Shown: piece after piece, positions 9,745 through 21,329 of the stretch
Numbering within the stretch: position 1 is the first letter of the stretch
Layout of the letters: the number at the start of each line of letters is the position of its first letter
Source of the DNA: Calocera cornea HHB12733
Taxonomy: Eukaryota > Basidiomycota > Dacrymycetes > Dacrymycetales > Dacrymycetaceae
Length of the DNA: 38,844 bases
Assembly (NCBI GenBank): GCA_001632435.1
Contig: KV424026.1
Span: 30,949 to 69,792 of the forward strand
Direction: 5' to 3'
Made by a program: the position numbers and the translations under genes
The notes under the pieces: generated by a model
Databases searched by the model: none
What the model was told of the DNA's origin: nothing
Seen by the model: the letters and a program-made list of their open reading frames with translations, nothing else

Positions 9745-11364
9745 ATGCCGAGCAAGGGGATCGACGCGTATTGTTATGTCGGCCTGCCAGGCGCCCATGT
9801 CGACTTCACCGTCGCCGGCAAGAACGTCATCCGGCGCGACTGTGGAAACAACTTCACCGCCAGCAGACTGGATATGGACTGGTCCAACGCTGATTGGCAC
9901 GGGTGTGGCTTATACTCGTGGACTGTCTTCGGAACCGATGGCAAGGCTCTCACATCGCGAGAGGTCACTGTCAATACCTTGACCGGCAGGATGTATGGTA
10001 CATCATCACTCGCACCGTTCAACACACCCGCTATTATACAGAAAGATTATTGCATATGCTACGGATACTAGTGAGCTATTTTGATTACGATACTTATGGA
10101 TAACGCTTAGCGCTGACAACCGTTAGCGTCGCCGGCAAGGGCGTTCTGGGTCTCACCAATCGCCATCAAAGCTGGGTTACTGTAACCCCTCGAAGAAGCA
10201 ATTGGATGGGAGAGCTCGTGCCTCCTGGCTCTTGTGTTGAGACGAAGAGTTTCTCTCTCTTTGTGCTCCCTGGAGCGCACAACGCGGGTATGAATACCAT
10301 GGACAACTTCCCTGCCTTCATGCACATGCAAACGAAACCACCCGTGATGACGCCTACTCAAGCCAGGATCGCTGCGTTGTCGATGCGGCTATGCCGGAGA
10401 GGCATCCACAATATGGCAATCACCCAAAAAGAGAGCATTACTGCTATGCTGCACATTGGAACGAGGTCGATCGAAGCACTTCGCGAGGCACAACAATTCT
10501 GACCCTACCCTAGGATGTTCGACTTTCGTCCAGCATTCTTATCTGGTGTATCGCCTTCAAACGCACGGTCAATAGAGAAGTCCAACACTTTCCTAGAGCG
10601 GTGAGTACGATAGGCATATTTATCGAATTCGAAGCTTAACTGTTGCGCAGTGTATATGCTACTCATGTCCGCATACCAGGCATTGACTTGGCTACTTTTC
10701 TCAAGGAGCTTATCGATTTCCTCAAAGACAATCCCACCGAAATTGTCGTTCTATCTCTAAGCAGCGCGGGAATCCGTGGCTGTGAGCAACCAAAACGAGA
10801 AGCTCTCCGGAGAGCAGTTAATCGTGCTTTCCCTGAGTCGCTTCGAGTGGGATGGGGGCATGCGCTCCTGAGCGAGAGTGTGGCAGAGCTGCGTGCTTCC
10901 AGGATTCGAGTGATCGTCCCCGATGGAGCCACCGGCTACGATGCTTGGAGTGGGAAAAATCACAGAGCTTTCACCCCGGACAAGATAATCAACAACGTCT
11001 TCCGAAGTCTCAATGCTGAAAGACATGCAGCCGTACACATTACGAAGCTCAGATGTGCTGTGCGTGTCACTGCGTATATGCTTGATCAGACCGTGCCTGA
11101 ATGCTTTCGCAGCTTACACCGACCGCTACCGGGAAAGGCATCGTCGCTCATTCAGCAATCTCCGACAAAAGCTCCAGTCCGTTGATGGAGGTCAAAGCAA
11201 GATCTGATCTCAAGACGTTGAAGTGGATTCGAGACCACGCCCTTGAGCACTTAAAGGCGGATACGACGATCACTGTAACCAATGACTTCATCGATGGACA
11301 AACTGTGGAAATATGTGTCACCTTATCTGACAGACGATTTGGCATTCCAGATCCTGTCCCTTGA
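9745..11364 (+). CDS. PLC-like phosphodiesterase with PI-PLC X domain
   Basis: The PI-PLC X domain is a TIM-barrel catalytic module that cleaves phosphatidylinositol-type phosphodiesters using two histidines. Exons: 9745-9992, 10127-10465, 10514-10600, 10651-11059, 11113-11364, giving 444 residues with phases consistent. Residues 1-110 form a beta-rich N-terminal domain. The X domain then starts with SLFVLPGAHNAGM (first catalytic His about 134), GTRMFDFRPAF, VYATHVRIPGIDLATFLKEL (second His) and NPTEIVVLSLS. The end is WIRDHALEHL and TITVTNDFIDG, as in fungal X-domain-only proteins. No Y, C2 or EF-hand modules are present, so it is not a canonical signalling PLC. The first intron (134 bases) is long for this genome and might hide a small exon. 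No clear signal peptide is in frame, so location is uncertain. Confidence 0.8.
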
Positions 11365-11690
11365 GGACATACCTAGTACGGATGTTGATACATTATGATG
11401 CAGTAGGCTTGCGTGGTACTACAAGTGCGATCCTCCGCCGATAGAACCATCTCCACCCATATGTGCATGCTACCTCCATTCCCCTGCTCCACATATCTAT
11501 ACCAGAGACCCAGACCATAATGGGATGCAGTGTACTGGAGAAGGCGGCCAAAGAAAGAGAGAGACCGGAACGAGAAGCGTATTGTGAACGGCGAATCTGC
11601 GGTGAGCGGGGTGAACCATGCTGCGTCATGACGGTAGCCCAGATATATGCGTGCCGAAACAACACAGATAGCCACAAGAGGATAGCGATG
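11365..11690. other. Convergent intergenic region
   Basis: This lies between the 3' ends of the PLC-like gene and the minus-strand ubiquitin-like gene. Overlapping frames on both strands have no recognisable content. No gene supported. Confidence 0.4.
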
Positions 11691-12422
11691 CTAGGACAAT
11701 GTCGAGATGATCGTTCCCAGTCGAGGTGGCAAGTCCAGTAAAGGCTGCGCAGCTGTCCGGGACTGTCCTTGATATGTGACAAAGAGCTTCGCCCCGTCGC
11801 CAAGCAGTACATCATGATCCTGCGGCTCTATCGTCTGATCGTCAAGGATGAGAGAAAGAGTCGCCTTGTCCTTAGAGTAGCGTCGACAGTATGTCTCAAT
11901 CGCGTCATCGATCGTGGGTTGATCGGTGAATTTGAACGCTGTGAGCTGTGGTCCCGCGGAGAAGACTATCGTCCAGCCTTTCCGCGTCTGACTCGAGTCA
12001 CCCTTCTTAGTGCTCGATACGTGTACGGGCAAGCCAGCACTCGACAGGAATGAGATGTCCTCTGTGTTCGATATGACGTAGAAGAATGCACGATCCAGAA
12101 GGAACAACCGCCAGCGTCCCCTGGGCACGGCCCTCTTCGACGAGGTGAGGAGGGCGAAGGGCTGGCGTTTGGAAGGGAACAGGGAGGCTAACGTGCGCTG
12201 CAGACCCTAGACACGGCGACAGTTAAGTGGATCCTCCAAATCAGTACTTGTCAATGTCTTTGTCTGGAGAGATCTCGCCTTCCATGAGTGTATGCTCTTG
12301 GTGATCGGGATGTGCCGCGTGGTGGCGTCTTTGGACTGATAGAGCTGGACACGAATGTAAGGCCTTTCAGCGTTCTCCTTTCCTTCCTTCGGCTGTCTCG
12401 GATGATCAGCGGCGCCAGTCAT
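11691..12422 (-). CDS. Two-domain ubiquitin-like family protein, distant member with a GC-AG intron
   Basis: Model: exons 12279-12422 and 11691-12206, giving 219 residues. Exon 1 reads PYIRVQLYQSK then IPITKSIHSWK, matching SIRIALMSNK and VPLKK of member 3. Exon 2 opens GLQRTLASLFPSKRQPF, aligning without gaps with ELQLTLRKIFPSFQSPF of member 2. To keep that alignment the phase-0 intron must be 12207-12278, starting gcgaga and ending gtctag, a GC-AG intron; no GT donor gives the right phase. The C-terminal beta-grasp domain runs WTIVFSAG, AFKFTDQ, helix DDAIETYCRRYSKD, LSLILDD and DGAKLFVTYQ, followed by about 22 extra residues. No Gly-Gly. It lies 8 kb from the tandem cluster and on the opposite strand, so it is probably an older duplicate. 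Confidence 0.68.
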
Positions 12423-12528
12423 GGTACTCAAGAGACTGCCGTAGTTGTTACAGTCGAAGACGGTCGCAGCGTGACCTGCTCAGAGTGGCAACGATGGCCG
12501 TAACAATGTGAGAGCCTAGGTTGCTTCC

Positions 12529-12573
12529 GGGGTCCCTATAAGTGACTTCAGGGGTCCCTAAAAGTGAAGATCC
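12529..12573. repeat. Imperfect tandem repeat, about 22 bases
   Basis: Two adjacent copies begin ggggtccctataagtgactt and ggggtccctaaaagtgaaga, differing at a few positions. The core aggggtcc also occurs in the inverted-repeat element near 27375-27960, which may hint at related mobile-element ends. Confidence 0.6.
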
Positions 12574-13081
12574 AGCCTCAGCGTCCGAAGTTTGGCCTCT
12601 GATGTCACGTCTGAAACAACACCTCTCATCATATTCATGGTACTCCTAAGCATACTTTGTAACGGGCATATCTCTCCACGTTTAAGGTAGACGCGCACTT
12701 GACATGGACTGCACCTACTGGGAAGGTGCAGACGTTGCTACAACTTGCCCGGACATCTACAGTTGTGCAGCGATATGTTCAGGGATAGGCAGGCCCTATC
12801 AGACCCGTCAGGGCTGTCAGGGCTGGCCATCTGAAAGGCCCCTGAGCAGGCCTAGTAACCACCTGCGCCGGGTTGGCAATGCCTGTCATCTGGGCAGGGT
12901 TCAATATCATTATGACGGGTGTTAGTCTGGCAGGTCTGGTTGCGAGACCCATCCGGAGGTATATTAGACCCTCCGGAGGCTAAATCAAGTGTCAAGTGCC
13001 GGTCACCCTTGTGTTAGGTGATGTTGTGTCAAGTGACCAGGCACGGATCACCAGTTCTCACTGTTTACACAAACAACACGG

Positions 13082-13175
13082 TTCATTCATTATAGCTAGC
13101 TAAACTAATGGGCTCTAGCTAATATATAACTAATTACAGGTTAATAATTCTATATATATATATATATAGCTAATT
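13082..13175. repeat. AT-rich block with TA microsatellite and repeated agctaa words
   Basis: A run of alternating T and A occupies about 13151-13167. The word tagctaa recurs around 13098, 13116 and 13167. The sharp fall in GC relative to neighbours suggests old repeat sequence. Confidence 0.65.
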
Positions 13176-13494
13176 TTTATCTGTGGAAGAAGTCAGCCAA
13201 ATGAGAAGACGGAAGTGAGAGGACTCACCAGTGAGGAACCTCTTCGGACTGCAGAGTGCACCCTTTTATGCACTGGGCAGTTGCAGTGCGCAATCAGGGA
13301 CACAATCAGAGTAAACAAATGGCACGTGACACATGGGGGTGGCAAATGAATGTGACCTCAGGGTGGGTCTGCACTGCGGTATATTTTGGATCACAAGGGT
13401 CTCACTCAACTTTTGTCATTGATTACAATGCCAGATCAGGGCTCTACAGGCTGGCCAATTGTCCGTCGCATGAGGGCTCTGGCCCCAGGGGCTG

Positions 13495-14690
13495 TCACGT
13501 CTCTGCACGCGCGTAGATGGATGAGGTCCAAGGCTGCCTGAATCCCTGACTGACATTCCCATTCACCCGCAACTTCACCGCCTGCCAATCCAGGTACAAC
13601 ATCCAGAGATGGATGTCCAGAAGAAGCCTAAGCTGCTGTTCTGTCTTTCCCGTGAGCTGCTCCTGGAAGAAGTTGCCGACCATGTGGAGGATCTGGTTTT
13701 CAACGTGCCTCATGGCCAAGTTGTCGTTGCGTTGAACTTGGAGCTGTGGTCCATACTGGCAAACCAGCTGCAGGTACCAGTAAGCTGGCATTCTTCACAT
13801 GAGCCGTAGAGTACTGACGTACTTGCATCATATTCTTCAAGTCAAGTCGCTGAATTTTCTTCAGCTCCGAGTCCGCATGCGCCGATGAGTAGCGCTTTCC
13901 GTATGCTGGGTCCTGAACTTCCAGAAGGGCCACTGGCGATAGCCCAAGTGTAACGAATATCTTCGCTGCTGCCCATTCCGGGAGCAGGTGATGCAGCTCT
14001 CCACGGAATTTGCGGTACAAGTGGCCGTCTGGACCAAGTTGCAGGGTCTAGCAGACATGGTCAGCTTCGGTCTATCAACTCCTGTGGGAAGCTCACATAG
14101 AGATACGCTAGAGACCCTGAGGCTTCAATCATACTCTGCCAATGGACACTTGACGGACTTTGAAGACCCTCGGGACCAGCACAGAGAATGCCGTAGTTGA
14201 AGGTATAGGCCCATTCACGCGCAATCTGCTCGAGGTCCTTGAAGATCGACTCATCTGCCACCAGTGGTCTGGTCTGCAGATATCCGGCATGCAGGTTGAG
14301 CATGGATGGATATTGGTCCGTGTCTCCGACAGCTGTCCAGGGAAAGTCGGGATAGAGGTATGCGTCCTCGATCGCATCAACAACGAGGATGAGTATCTGT
14401 ATGATCATGACTTCATCCCAGATCCGTAGCGTGTAGGGCGTGTGGACATTGGCACCCCCTTGAACGATGCTGGCCAAGGCATAGCAAAAGTTGGCGTCAT
14501 GATGCTCCCTTGTCCAGAAAGCACGAATGAGGGTATATGCGGTTCGGCAGAACACGGCGAGGCTGGTGGGCATGAAAGCGGTGTTGAAGGGAGCCGTTGG
14601 GAGGGCGTAGTTGAATGACTCAAAGGTACAGCGGAGAGGTAGGCGATGGAGGAGGGAAAGCGCAGATGGGCCGAGTTGGAAGTCAGACAT
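13495..14690 (-). CDS. Unrecognised protein, 363 residues
   Basis: Model: exons 14097-14690, 13823-14047, 13495-13767 with two phase-0 introns (gtgagc...gctag, 49 bases; gtacgt...tgcag, 55 bases). The start ATG gives MSDFQLGPSALSLLHRLPLR; the open frame extends upstream, but this ATG is followed by the first ordered-looking sequence. The protein is globular in composition, with a helical stretch VMIIQILILVVDAIEDAY, a WAYTFNYGI segment and Leu-rich helices (FRGELHHLLPEWAAAKIF; QLRLLLDIHLWMLYLDW). No signal peptide or convincing membrane segment is visible. I do not recognise a family. It may be a fungus-specific protein. The neighbours suggest no function. Confidence 0.65.
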
Positions 14691-16011
14691 AGTGAGACGA
14701 CTCGGACAAGGGTGAGAAAGGAGGGGGAACAGATTTTCAGTGGGGCAGACGTGGTTTATAGATGGGCGAGGGTGGTGCCCACCACCCACCACATAAAAAA
14801 AATATTCCCGGCCGAAACGCCCTCCGTCGGCCTGTGTGACAGGCAGCTTCTCAGAGATTCCTATGGTGGTGACCCTGGACCCGATCCCCCATTTCCGAAA
14901 GTCATTCGCTTCCCGCAGTCGCTCTGTGGTTGTTGAGACAGGTGCTCGAACAAGCAGAGATGTACTAATGAGAATCACCATTGAAGTGGTATGCAATCAG
15001 CCTTAGCCCTCTGGCGTTGGCCTGAGCATGAGGACTGATGAGTCACGCTTCGGTAGACGGCTGTGCACTTGTACAACACGGTCTAATAAACTAAATCTTC
15101 TCCCTGCTGGTGATGTACACCAAGTCTTTGGGTGCTACACAGAGTGTGCCGCCTGTGGAATGCGATGCAAGCAGTGACCAAGTGGTATGCAATCTCAGAA
15201 ACAGAAGAACTGCTCCGAAGGCGAGGAACTGAGTTAGCACTACAAAGTCCATACAGTCGATCTCACTTTCTGATCCACACCAGCCTACCATCCAGAAATG
15301 CATATGTAGGCTCAATGAGATGCCGATCGACAGTAATTTCATGTCTGCAGGCTCAGTCGGAGAGTGTTTTGATGGTTTCAAGGTGGCGTAAAAGCGGCAG
15401 GGCCCGGCTCTCACTGGAGCGCCCTTCCGCCAGGAGCCGACTGGCATGCCGTCTGTCCAGCTCCGGACACCGACGTCGCAGAGTCGCGCGTTGTCTTTGT
15501 TTTTGATGCACCAGCTTTTCCAAGCTATCGTTGCAGTCTTGGGAAGTCGACGACCTCACGTTTCGCCAGATCGGAAGGTCAAGACAGCGCCAGCACAGCA
15601 TGTACGGCTGGTCAAAGGTCATGGAAGCATACTGGCAGCAGCCGACAGGCCGGTCATACAGTAGATGACATTGAAGCAAATCTCCACTTTGGTGATGACA
15701 CTGATGCGTGAATCGAGTACCCTGCCGCCGTGCCGATTCCTCTCATAGACAATGATGTACTAGACTTGGTGCTCGGAAGTTCGGAGGATACAGTGGAGCT
15801 CGCGAAGTGGCATCCGGAAAAGGAGGTGCAGAGCTTAGCCATCGATCTGTCTTTATCTTCAAGGCGCGAGCTGGTACACATTGTGATGACGCAATGATGC
15901 CATAAGCAACCGTCTCAATTGCAATGCCAACCAAAGGACGCGTGAGCATCTCGGCTTTCCTGCAGAGAATTTCAACCATCTATCCTATTTACCTCTTCTT
16001 AAGTTCCTGAC
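14691..16011. other. Long intergenic region with one remnant-like frame
   Basis: No gene with a credible start and end is visible. A plus-strand frame from about 15712 to 15897 reads PIPLIDNDVLDLVLGSSED, VELAKWHPEKEVQSLAIDLS and ends HIVMTQ. Its composition is protein-like, but it has an upstream stop and no ATG, so it may be a decayed exon. Frames at 15132-15506 and 15353-15679 overlap on opposite strands without recognisable content. Confidence 0.4.
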
Positions 16012-16984
16012 ATGATCGTCGTAACAGGAGCGACCGGCGGCCTTGGCTCCCAAGTCTTCAAATACCTCCTCCAGCTGCTCCCGTCGTCCCAGATAACCGT
16101 CTCCCTCTACAACCCATCCGGCGCGAGCGACTTCATCAAGCACTCCGGCGCGCAGCTCCGTCAAGGCTCCTACACCGACTCCGCCTCGCTTGACACCGCC
16201 TGGGCTGATGCTGACAAAGTCTTCCTCATCTCCTACCCGGGCATCTCGCGCGATGCTCGCGTCGCAGCGCACAAGAACGCGATCGACGCAGCGAAGCGAC
16301 TTGGGATTGGGCATGTGTACTACACCTCCCTCGGGTTCGGCACTGGAGTGAGCCCAGAGAGCATAGCGGACGTGATGCAAGCGCATTTGGAGACGGAGCG
16401 GTACATCAAGGCAAGTGGGCTCAAGTATACGATCATCAGGGAGGGCATCTACTCGGAGAGCTGGCCGTTGTACCTCGGGTTCTGGAGCAAGGAGGAGGGC
16501 GGCGACGAAGTGGTCATCCCTAATGCGGATGGGCCGATCGCTTGGGTGAGCAGGGAAGATCTGGGAGAGGCGACAGCGAAGATCATCGTTGAGGTACGTC
16601 TGCCACCAACACATACTTGACATCACTAATATGCTTTCGCAGGGTGCCTACGAGAACGAGACGATCTTCCTCTCCGGCCCACGCACATACACGCTCACTG
16701 AGCTCGCCGCCCTCATATCCTCCATCCTCTCTCGTCCACTCAAGGTCGAAGTCGGCACTCTGGAGGAGTACATCGCTGCGAACCACGGTAAGCGCGGCCC
16801 TCGCGGCGAAGTCGAGTTCCTCAAGCAGTGGGCGACGACGTATCCCGCGCTTGCGAAGGGGGAATGCAGCGTCGTCGATCCGACTATCAAGAGGGTGTTG
16901 GGGAGGGAGTTGAAGCCGATGGAACAGACGCTGAGGGAGATGTTAGGTGCTACGGATGATTCGATTGATAGGTATGCCAAGTGA
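16012..16984 (+). CDS. NmrA-like NAD(P)-binding Rossmann protein
   Basis: Exons 16012-16593 and 16643-16984 (49-base phase-0 intron gtacgt...tcgcag), 307 residues. It opens MIVVTGATGGLGSQVFKYL, the first Rossmann strand with the dinucleotide-binding loop. It continues ADADKVFLISYPG, AAKRLGIGHVYYTSLGFG, a substrate-side segment SGLKYTIIREGIYSES and PIAWVSREDLGEATAKII, all typical of NmrA/quinone-oxidoreductase-2-like proteins. The short-chain dehydrogenase YxxxK is not evident, so it may act as a redox-sensing regulator or as an atypical reductase. Length is normal for the family. It sits alone, with no biosynthetic cluster partners visible. Confidence 0.87.
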
Positions 16985-17181
16985 GGATGTCCTTGTAGAG
17001 GATGTATTGGAGGAATTGAGGAGTTAGTGATGACCGGGATGGGGTGTAACAATCATGACGATGCTGAAAATATTAACATGTCGTAAACTGGACGGGTGCT
17101 GAGATTGTAATGTCTCACATCACCGAGATCCCATGATCGCGCCCAGTGTTGCTCGACGCGCTGCCGTTCGTTCTGACCACC

Positions 17182-18902
17182 ATGATCTCCCGAGGCTGTC
17201 TGCTCGCCCGGCCGCGCGTCCTCCATCCGATTCTGACCTATCAACGGCATCGAATATATGCTCGCTCATTCTGGGGCATCGGCGAGATCATCGGTGTGCT
17301 CACCGCGCCGGGGCAGACGCTGCAGCAGCTGAGCGACGTGCGCAAGGAGCTGCAGAATGCCAAGGCGGAGATGGACGAGGCGAAGGAGCGGGATGTACGT
17401 ACCTCTGGTCTACGCCTCTTGATCATGAGACTAACGAAAGAAAGGATAGCGGCTACCGCCCGTGAGAACGTTCGTTCAGGCGGAGGGCTACTTTCCGAGG
17501 AAGAAGGAGGAGGCTGTAGTCAGGCGGATATTGGAGGGTCCGCCTGAGTTTACGGTCATCTTCGGTGCAACCAGGTGCGTCATTAGCATATATGCATCAT
17601 ATTAATCACTAACGGTGCTGTTGGAAGTTCAGCGTTGGCAAGACTGCTATGCTCCGGCATATCCTCACCTCGCCACGATACTTCGTCCTCCCGCTCGACC
17701 TGCGCATAGCGGGGTTCGCCGACCCACAGTCAATGTACTTCGCCCTGTCGATGCAGTTCGAGCAGTACTTCCTGCAGCTTGGCGACTTGCTGGAGGGATA
17801 CAAGGAAGAATGCGAGAACATTGCGCTATCTTTCAAGCACCAACGGCTGGATGTCACCAGACGAGTGGATGGCGATGGGAGGCCAGTTGGGACAAGCGAT
17901 ACCGCTGCCCTACTGGAGCTACTGCAGAATGCTCTAGTTCGATATTGGAGTTTCGATCCGTCCTTCAAGGAGGAAGACAATGAACAGACCGAGAAGGTGG
18001 ACGACAATCAGCAGGAGGAGGTGCAGAGAAGTCCGGAGAAGAAGGTGCCCGTTTGGTTCATCGACGAGGCGCACAAGCTCCCTAGCCTGGTCGACGAGGA
18101 CGCCGACTACCTGAAGACGCTCATCGACGGCATGGTGGTGTTGACGAAACAGGAGCGGCTTTGTCATGTGGTCCATGCCACGTCGGACAGTCTGTATATG
18201 GAGACGCTCGTGGGGCGTACGTGCTTTGCTCAATGTCGCGTCGCATTGCTGAACTATGTATAACGCAGTGTCCGTCGCCAGCCACGTGAAGTTCATGCGT
18301 ATCAATGATCCTGACAAGGAGACGACCATGGACTACGTACGACATCAGCTCCTCAGACCGTTCGCGCAGGATCACCAAACCGAGGTTCTGAACCACTTTG
18401 AAGACATATACGAGGTCATTGGCGGAAAATTGTTGCATTGGGAGAGTGGCGTGCGGGAGTGGGCTGACGAAGGGATACCGAGTATGCACTTTCCTCTCCA
18501 AGCAAATCACCTGTGCTAATTGCGCATACAGTCACTCAATCTTCGCACGTCTCCCAAGCATATATCCTCGTCAACAACTTCCTGCACCCCTCTGCAATCA
18601 CCGAGCTTCCGACACATTTCCTCAAGTCTAGTCTTCGCCTTTTCGAACGCCTGGTCTCCCCCACTGACAGGGTACAATACTTCGACGCTTTGCATCAGTT
18701 CGGACCAGAGCTCGTAACCGCTCTTCTCCAAAGTGGGCTTGTTGAGATACGCTGGGATGGGCGGATAGGCGACGAGCCCAAGAAGAACAAAATCATGGAG
18801 GGTGACGTGCGAAAGCCGCTTTTGGAGCCCATGACACCGGCGATCCGGTGGGCAATGGGAAAGGTGCTGAAGGAGTGGGATGCTACCTCCAGCTCAGTTT
18901 AA
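17182..18902 (+). CDS. P-loop ATPase, ATPase_2-like, possibly mitochondrial
   Basis: Exons 17182-17394, 17450-17574, 17633-18216, 18269-18481, 18532-18902, giving 501 residues with phases consistent. The N-terminus is Arg-rich and hydrophobic without acids (SRGCLLARPRVLHPI; RHRIYARSFWG), like a mitochondrial presequence. A short coiled coil follows (QLSDVRKELQNAKAEMDE). Walker A is GATSVGKT at about 110-117; the codon for its Ser is split by an intron. Walker B is VWFIDEAHKL at about 253-262. Downstream VVHATSDSLYME fits sensor-1, and the C-terminal part is helical. This resembles fungal proteins assigned to the archaeal-type ATPase_2 family. The exact role is unknown; a chaperone-like or organelle-maintenance function is only inferred. 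Confidence 0.83.
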
Positions 18903-19086
18903 CGACCATAACGTTTTCATTGTTTCAACTGTATCGTTATAACCTCTCAGGTGTACACTCACGCTCAAAATGACTGTACAGTAAGCATATCGCGTTTGCA
19001 AAAGACTCAGAATATTGTCATACAACAGACTAAGGTGGCATTGTCGCTCAGAAAGCTGTGCGCACATCACGTCCAAATGGAACAGT
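18903..19086. other. Short convergent spacer
   Basis: 184 bases separate the stop of the ATPase from the stop of RAD7. It is AT-richer than the flanking coding sequence and must hold both 3' ends. No gene. Confidence 0.5.
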
Positions 19087-21329
19087 TCAATAAGGATGTG
19101 TTTCCACACCGATGATTCGGACACCACGCTGAGACTGCAATCAGATCAAAGTTACTGAATACCTAAACAGGATTCCTTACCTTTTTGGGGCAGTTCTCAG
19201 TGATGCGATTGCACCCATAGACTTTGAGCTCCTTCAGGTGCTTGCAACCATCCTGGACAGCCTTGACGACAAAGTCGTCCACCTCTCTACAGAAGCCCAG
19301 GTCGAGGAACTCCAAGATGGTCGCCTTCTGCGGGATCTGCATCAGGACTTCGCTCGCGGCAGCCTTGAATTGGTTGATGTTGAGATGAGCAAGCCCTGCG
19401 CCAGAATGGTCCAACAGGCTGCTCAGAGCCTTGTCCGCCAGCTCTGGATTTCGCGACAGGTCGATCCAATGCAGGGGCGGCGATACCAGGGCATCGAAGA
19501 AGGCGCCCACGCCATCGTCTGTGATATTCGCGAGCTCTACAAGGCGCAACCACTTCAGCTTCGGCGTGTTGGGGGCGATACCACGGATGAGCATGTCGTC
19601 GGTTACCAGTTCGTGCCCAGATAGATCGAGAGTTTCAAGGTTGCCGCCGATCTTAGTCAGGAAGTCGATGATCGGCTCATCACTCAGAGATATCGGCAAG
19701 TTCCCAAGGCTCGGGTCGGAGAGGTCGAGTAGCGTGAGCTTCGTCAGAGGGTGCAGGAGTGGAAGCCAATCATCGGTGAGTTTGCCTATCCGACGAAGGC
19801 GCAGCTCGGTCAGGTTTGGACAGTTTTTGACCAGGGACTCGATGCATTCTTGCGAGAAACGGGGCGAATTCCTGATAACTATTGTCAGAATCGAGAAGAT
19901 CGAGCGACACGTTCTGACATACGTGATCAAGAAACCTTCTAGCTTGTCTCCCACAGTCTCGAAGAAGTCGACCCATGCCTTCTCTCTAACTAAGAACGGT
20001 GCATGCAACTCCAGGCGCCTCAGTTTCGTGAGGCGCTGACCCCAGTGCTCAAGCGCTTTGGCTTCCATACGGCCGCAGAAGTCTAGCCGTACGTTGACGA
20101 GATTGGGGTTCAGGTTAGCGAGCGCGATCAAGCCGTTTGGATCCAAATCTACACGCATGTGAGAAGAGGCCTTGATTCGAAAAGACCACGCATACCAGTG
20201 CAGTCATATAAAGTAAGGTTCTCGTTCGCAACATCGTAGAATAGCGGAGCAACAGCAGCATTCCTACCTCTGCATCAGGGATGAACGAGTAAGAGACAGC
20301 CGGTGGAGCTCACAATCTGCGGTTCTTGGAGATGATCTTGGCGATCTTGTCCATATTCAAGCTTCCGATATCGCCCAGTGCCTCAACATCGTCAATGTGC
20401 TGCGCGATCGTCTCTAGGCACAGCTCAGCCAGCGTAGGTACAACATGGTTCTCCTCGAAGAAGACGATCTTGCGCTTGTCCTCTGGCTGCTTGCGCTTCC
20501 GAGGACCGGGAGCGACCTTGAAGAGGTCGTGCCCGGCTGCCTTCGTGCATGCGGGGCAGAGGTAGCCAGGGCCTGGATCGGCGGGGCGCGTGTATTTGGT
20601 CTTAACAGCGATCAGTCTTTGCTGGGAGAAAGGATGTTTTGACGCACGAAGGTATACAGCTTCGCACACTCCGCACACTCATCGCGATCTCCGATGTTCG
20701 GCGTCGCCCCACTCGCCTTTCCCGCACCGACCCCACCCTTGCTTTTGGCGGTATATTCATCTTCCTCATCCTCATCATCTTCGTCTTCACCATTCAGCCT
20801 TCGCTTCTTCGATCGCTCGAACTCGGCCTTTGCCTTCGCCTTCGCTTTCGCCATATCTTTCTCGGACATCTTCCGCTTCCGGCCATTCGTGGCAGGGGTG
20901 AGCTCTTCCGCTTCCCCGTCCAAATTATCCGACGTGTATCCGTTCTATATTGGATATAAGCATGTGGATAGGGGGATGAAAGAAGCATAACGGACAGTTG
21001 TACTGTTACGAGTTGCCCTCCGAGGTCGACTCGGACCAGCCTCAGCGCTCTCCTGCAGCGTCACTGTGACCGGCACCGTCGCACTAGAGCCCGCCTGCTG
21101 CACAGGTGCATCATCCCCATCTGCTGCTTCACCGCCTTCTTCATCTCCATCTTCCATAAGACGGCGTGTATAGCCTGACAGGGCACGGGCAGTGATGCCT
21201 TGTTCCTAGGTGACGACCCGTGAGCGCTCGTTGACGGATCGATGGGTCGCGTGTACCCACCCGCAGGAACTCGGTCAGAGCGCTTGTTGGCCCCCTGACC
21301 CTATTGTTTGCGGCTGCCCGCCTCGACAT
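19087..21329 (-). CDS. RAD7: DNA repair protein RAD7 homologue (zinc motif plus leucine-rich repeats)
   Basis: RAD7 works with RAD16 in global-genome nucleotide excision repair and in a cullin-based ubiquitin ligase. Eight exons on the minus strand: 21261-21329, 20996-21205, 20648-20944, 20314-20600, 20196-20263, 19923-20148, 19181-19871, 19087-19134, giving 631 residues. The N-terminus holds NNRVRGPTSALTEFLREQGI, conserved in RAD7. An acidic/basic linker follows, then a zinc-ribbon-like pair CAEC and CPAC flanking TKYTRPADPGPGYL. Next come DDVEALGDIGSLNMDKIAKI, LYDCTDLDPNGL, and leucine-rich repeats to GCNRITENCPKK. The end RGVRIIGVETHPY is the RAD7 C-terminus. The 51-base intron at 19872-19922 is a multiple of three without a stop, so its retention would insert 17 residues. 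Confidence 0.92.

Larger units (their letters stand above)
12423..13494. other. Repeat-rich non-coding region, possible retroelement remnant
   Basis: No gene is supported. The stretch holds several repeat features: an imperfect 22-base direct repeat (12529-12573); repeats of ccggagg near 12952-12980; paired gtgtcaagtg strings near 12990 and 13028; an AT-rich block with a TA microsatellite (13082-13175). The part from 13185 to 13500 looks LTR-like in composition, with cccttttatgcac resembling a core promoter. I cannot find flanking target duplications or terminal TG...CA boundaries that would prove an LTR. Confidence 0.4.

Noticed and set aside
9684..9893. Frame starting with a signal-peptide-like sequence upstream of the PLC-like gene
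   Set aside because: Its frame does not join the PLC frame by any donor/acceptor pair in phase that I could find. The start at 9745 is simpler.
13185..13500. Complete LTR retrotransposon
   Set aside because: No gag-pol-like frame is near it, and no paired copy or target duplication is visible. At most it is a solo fragment.
19431..20039. Plus-strand frame antisense to RAD7 (202 residues)
   Set aside because: Shadow of the RAD7 leucine-rich repeats.
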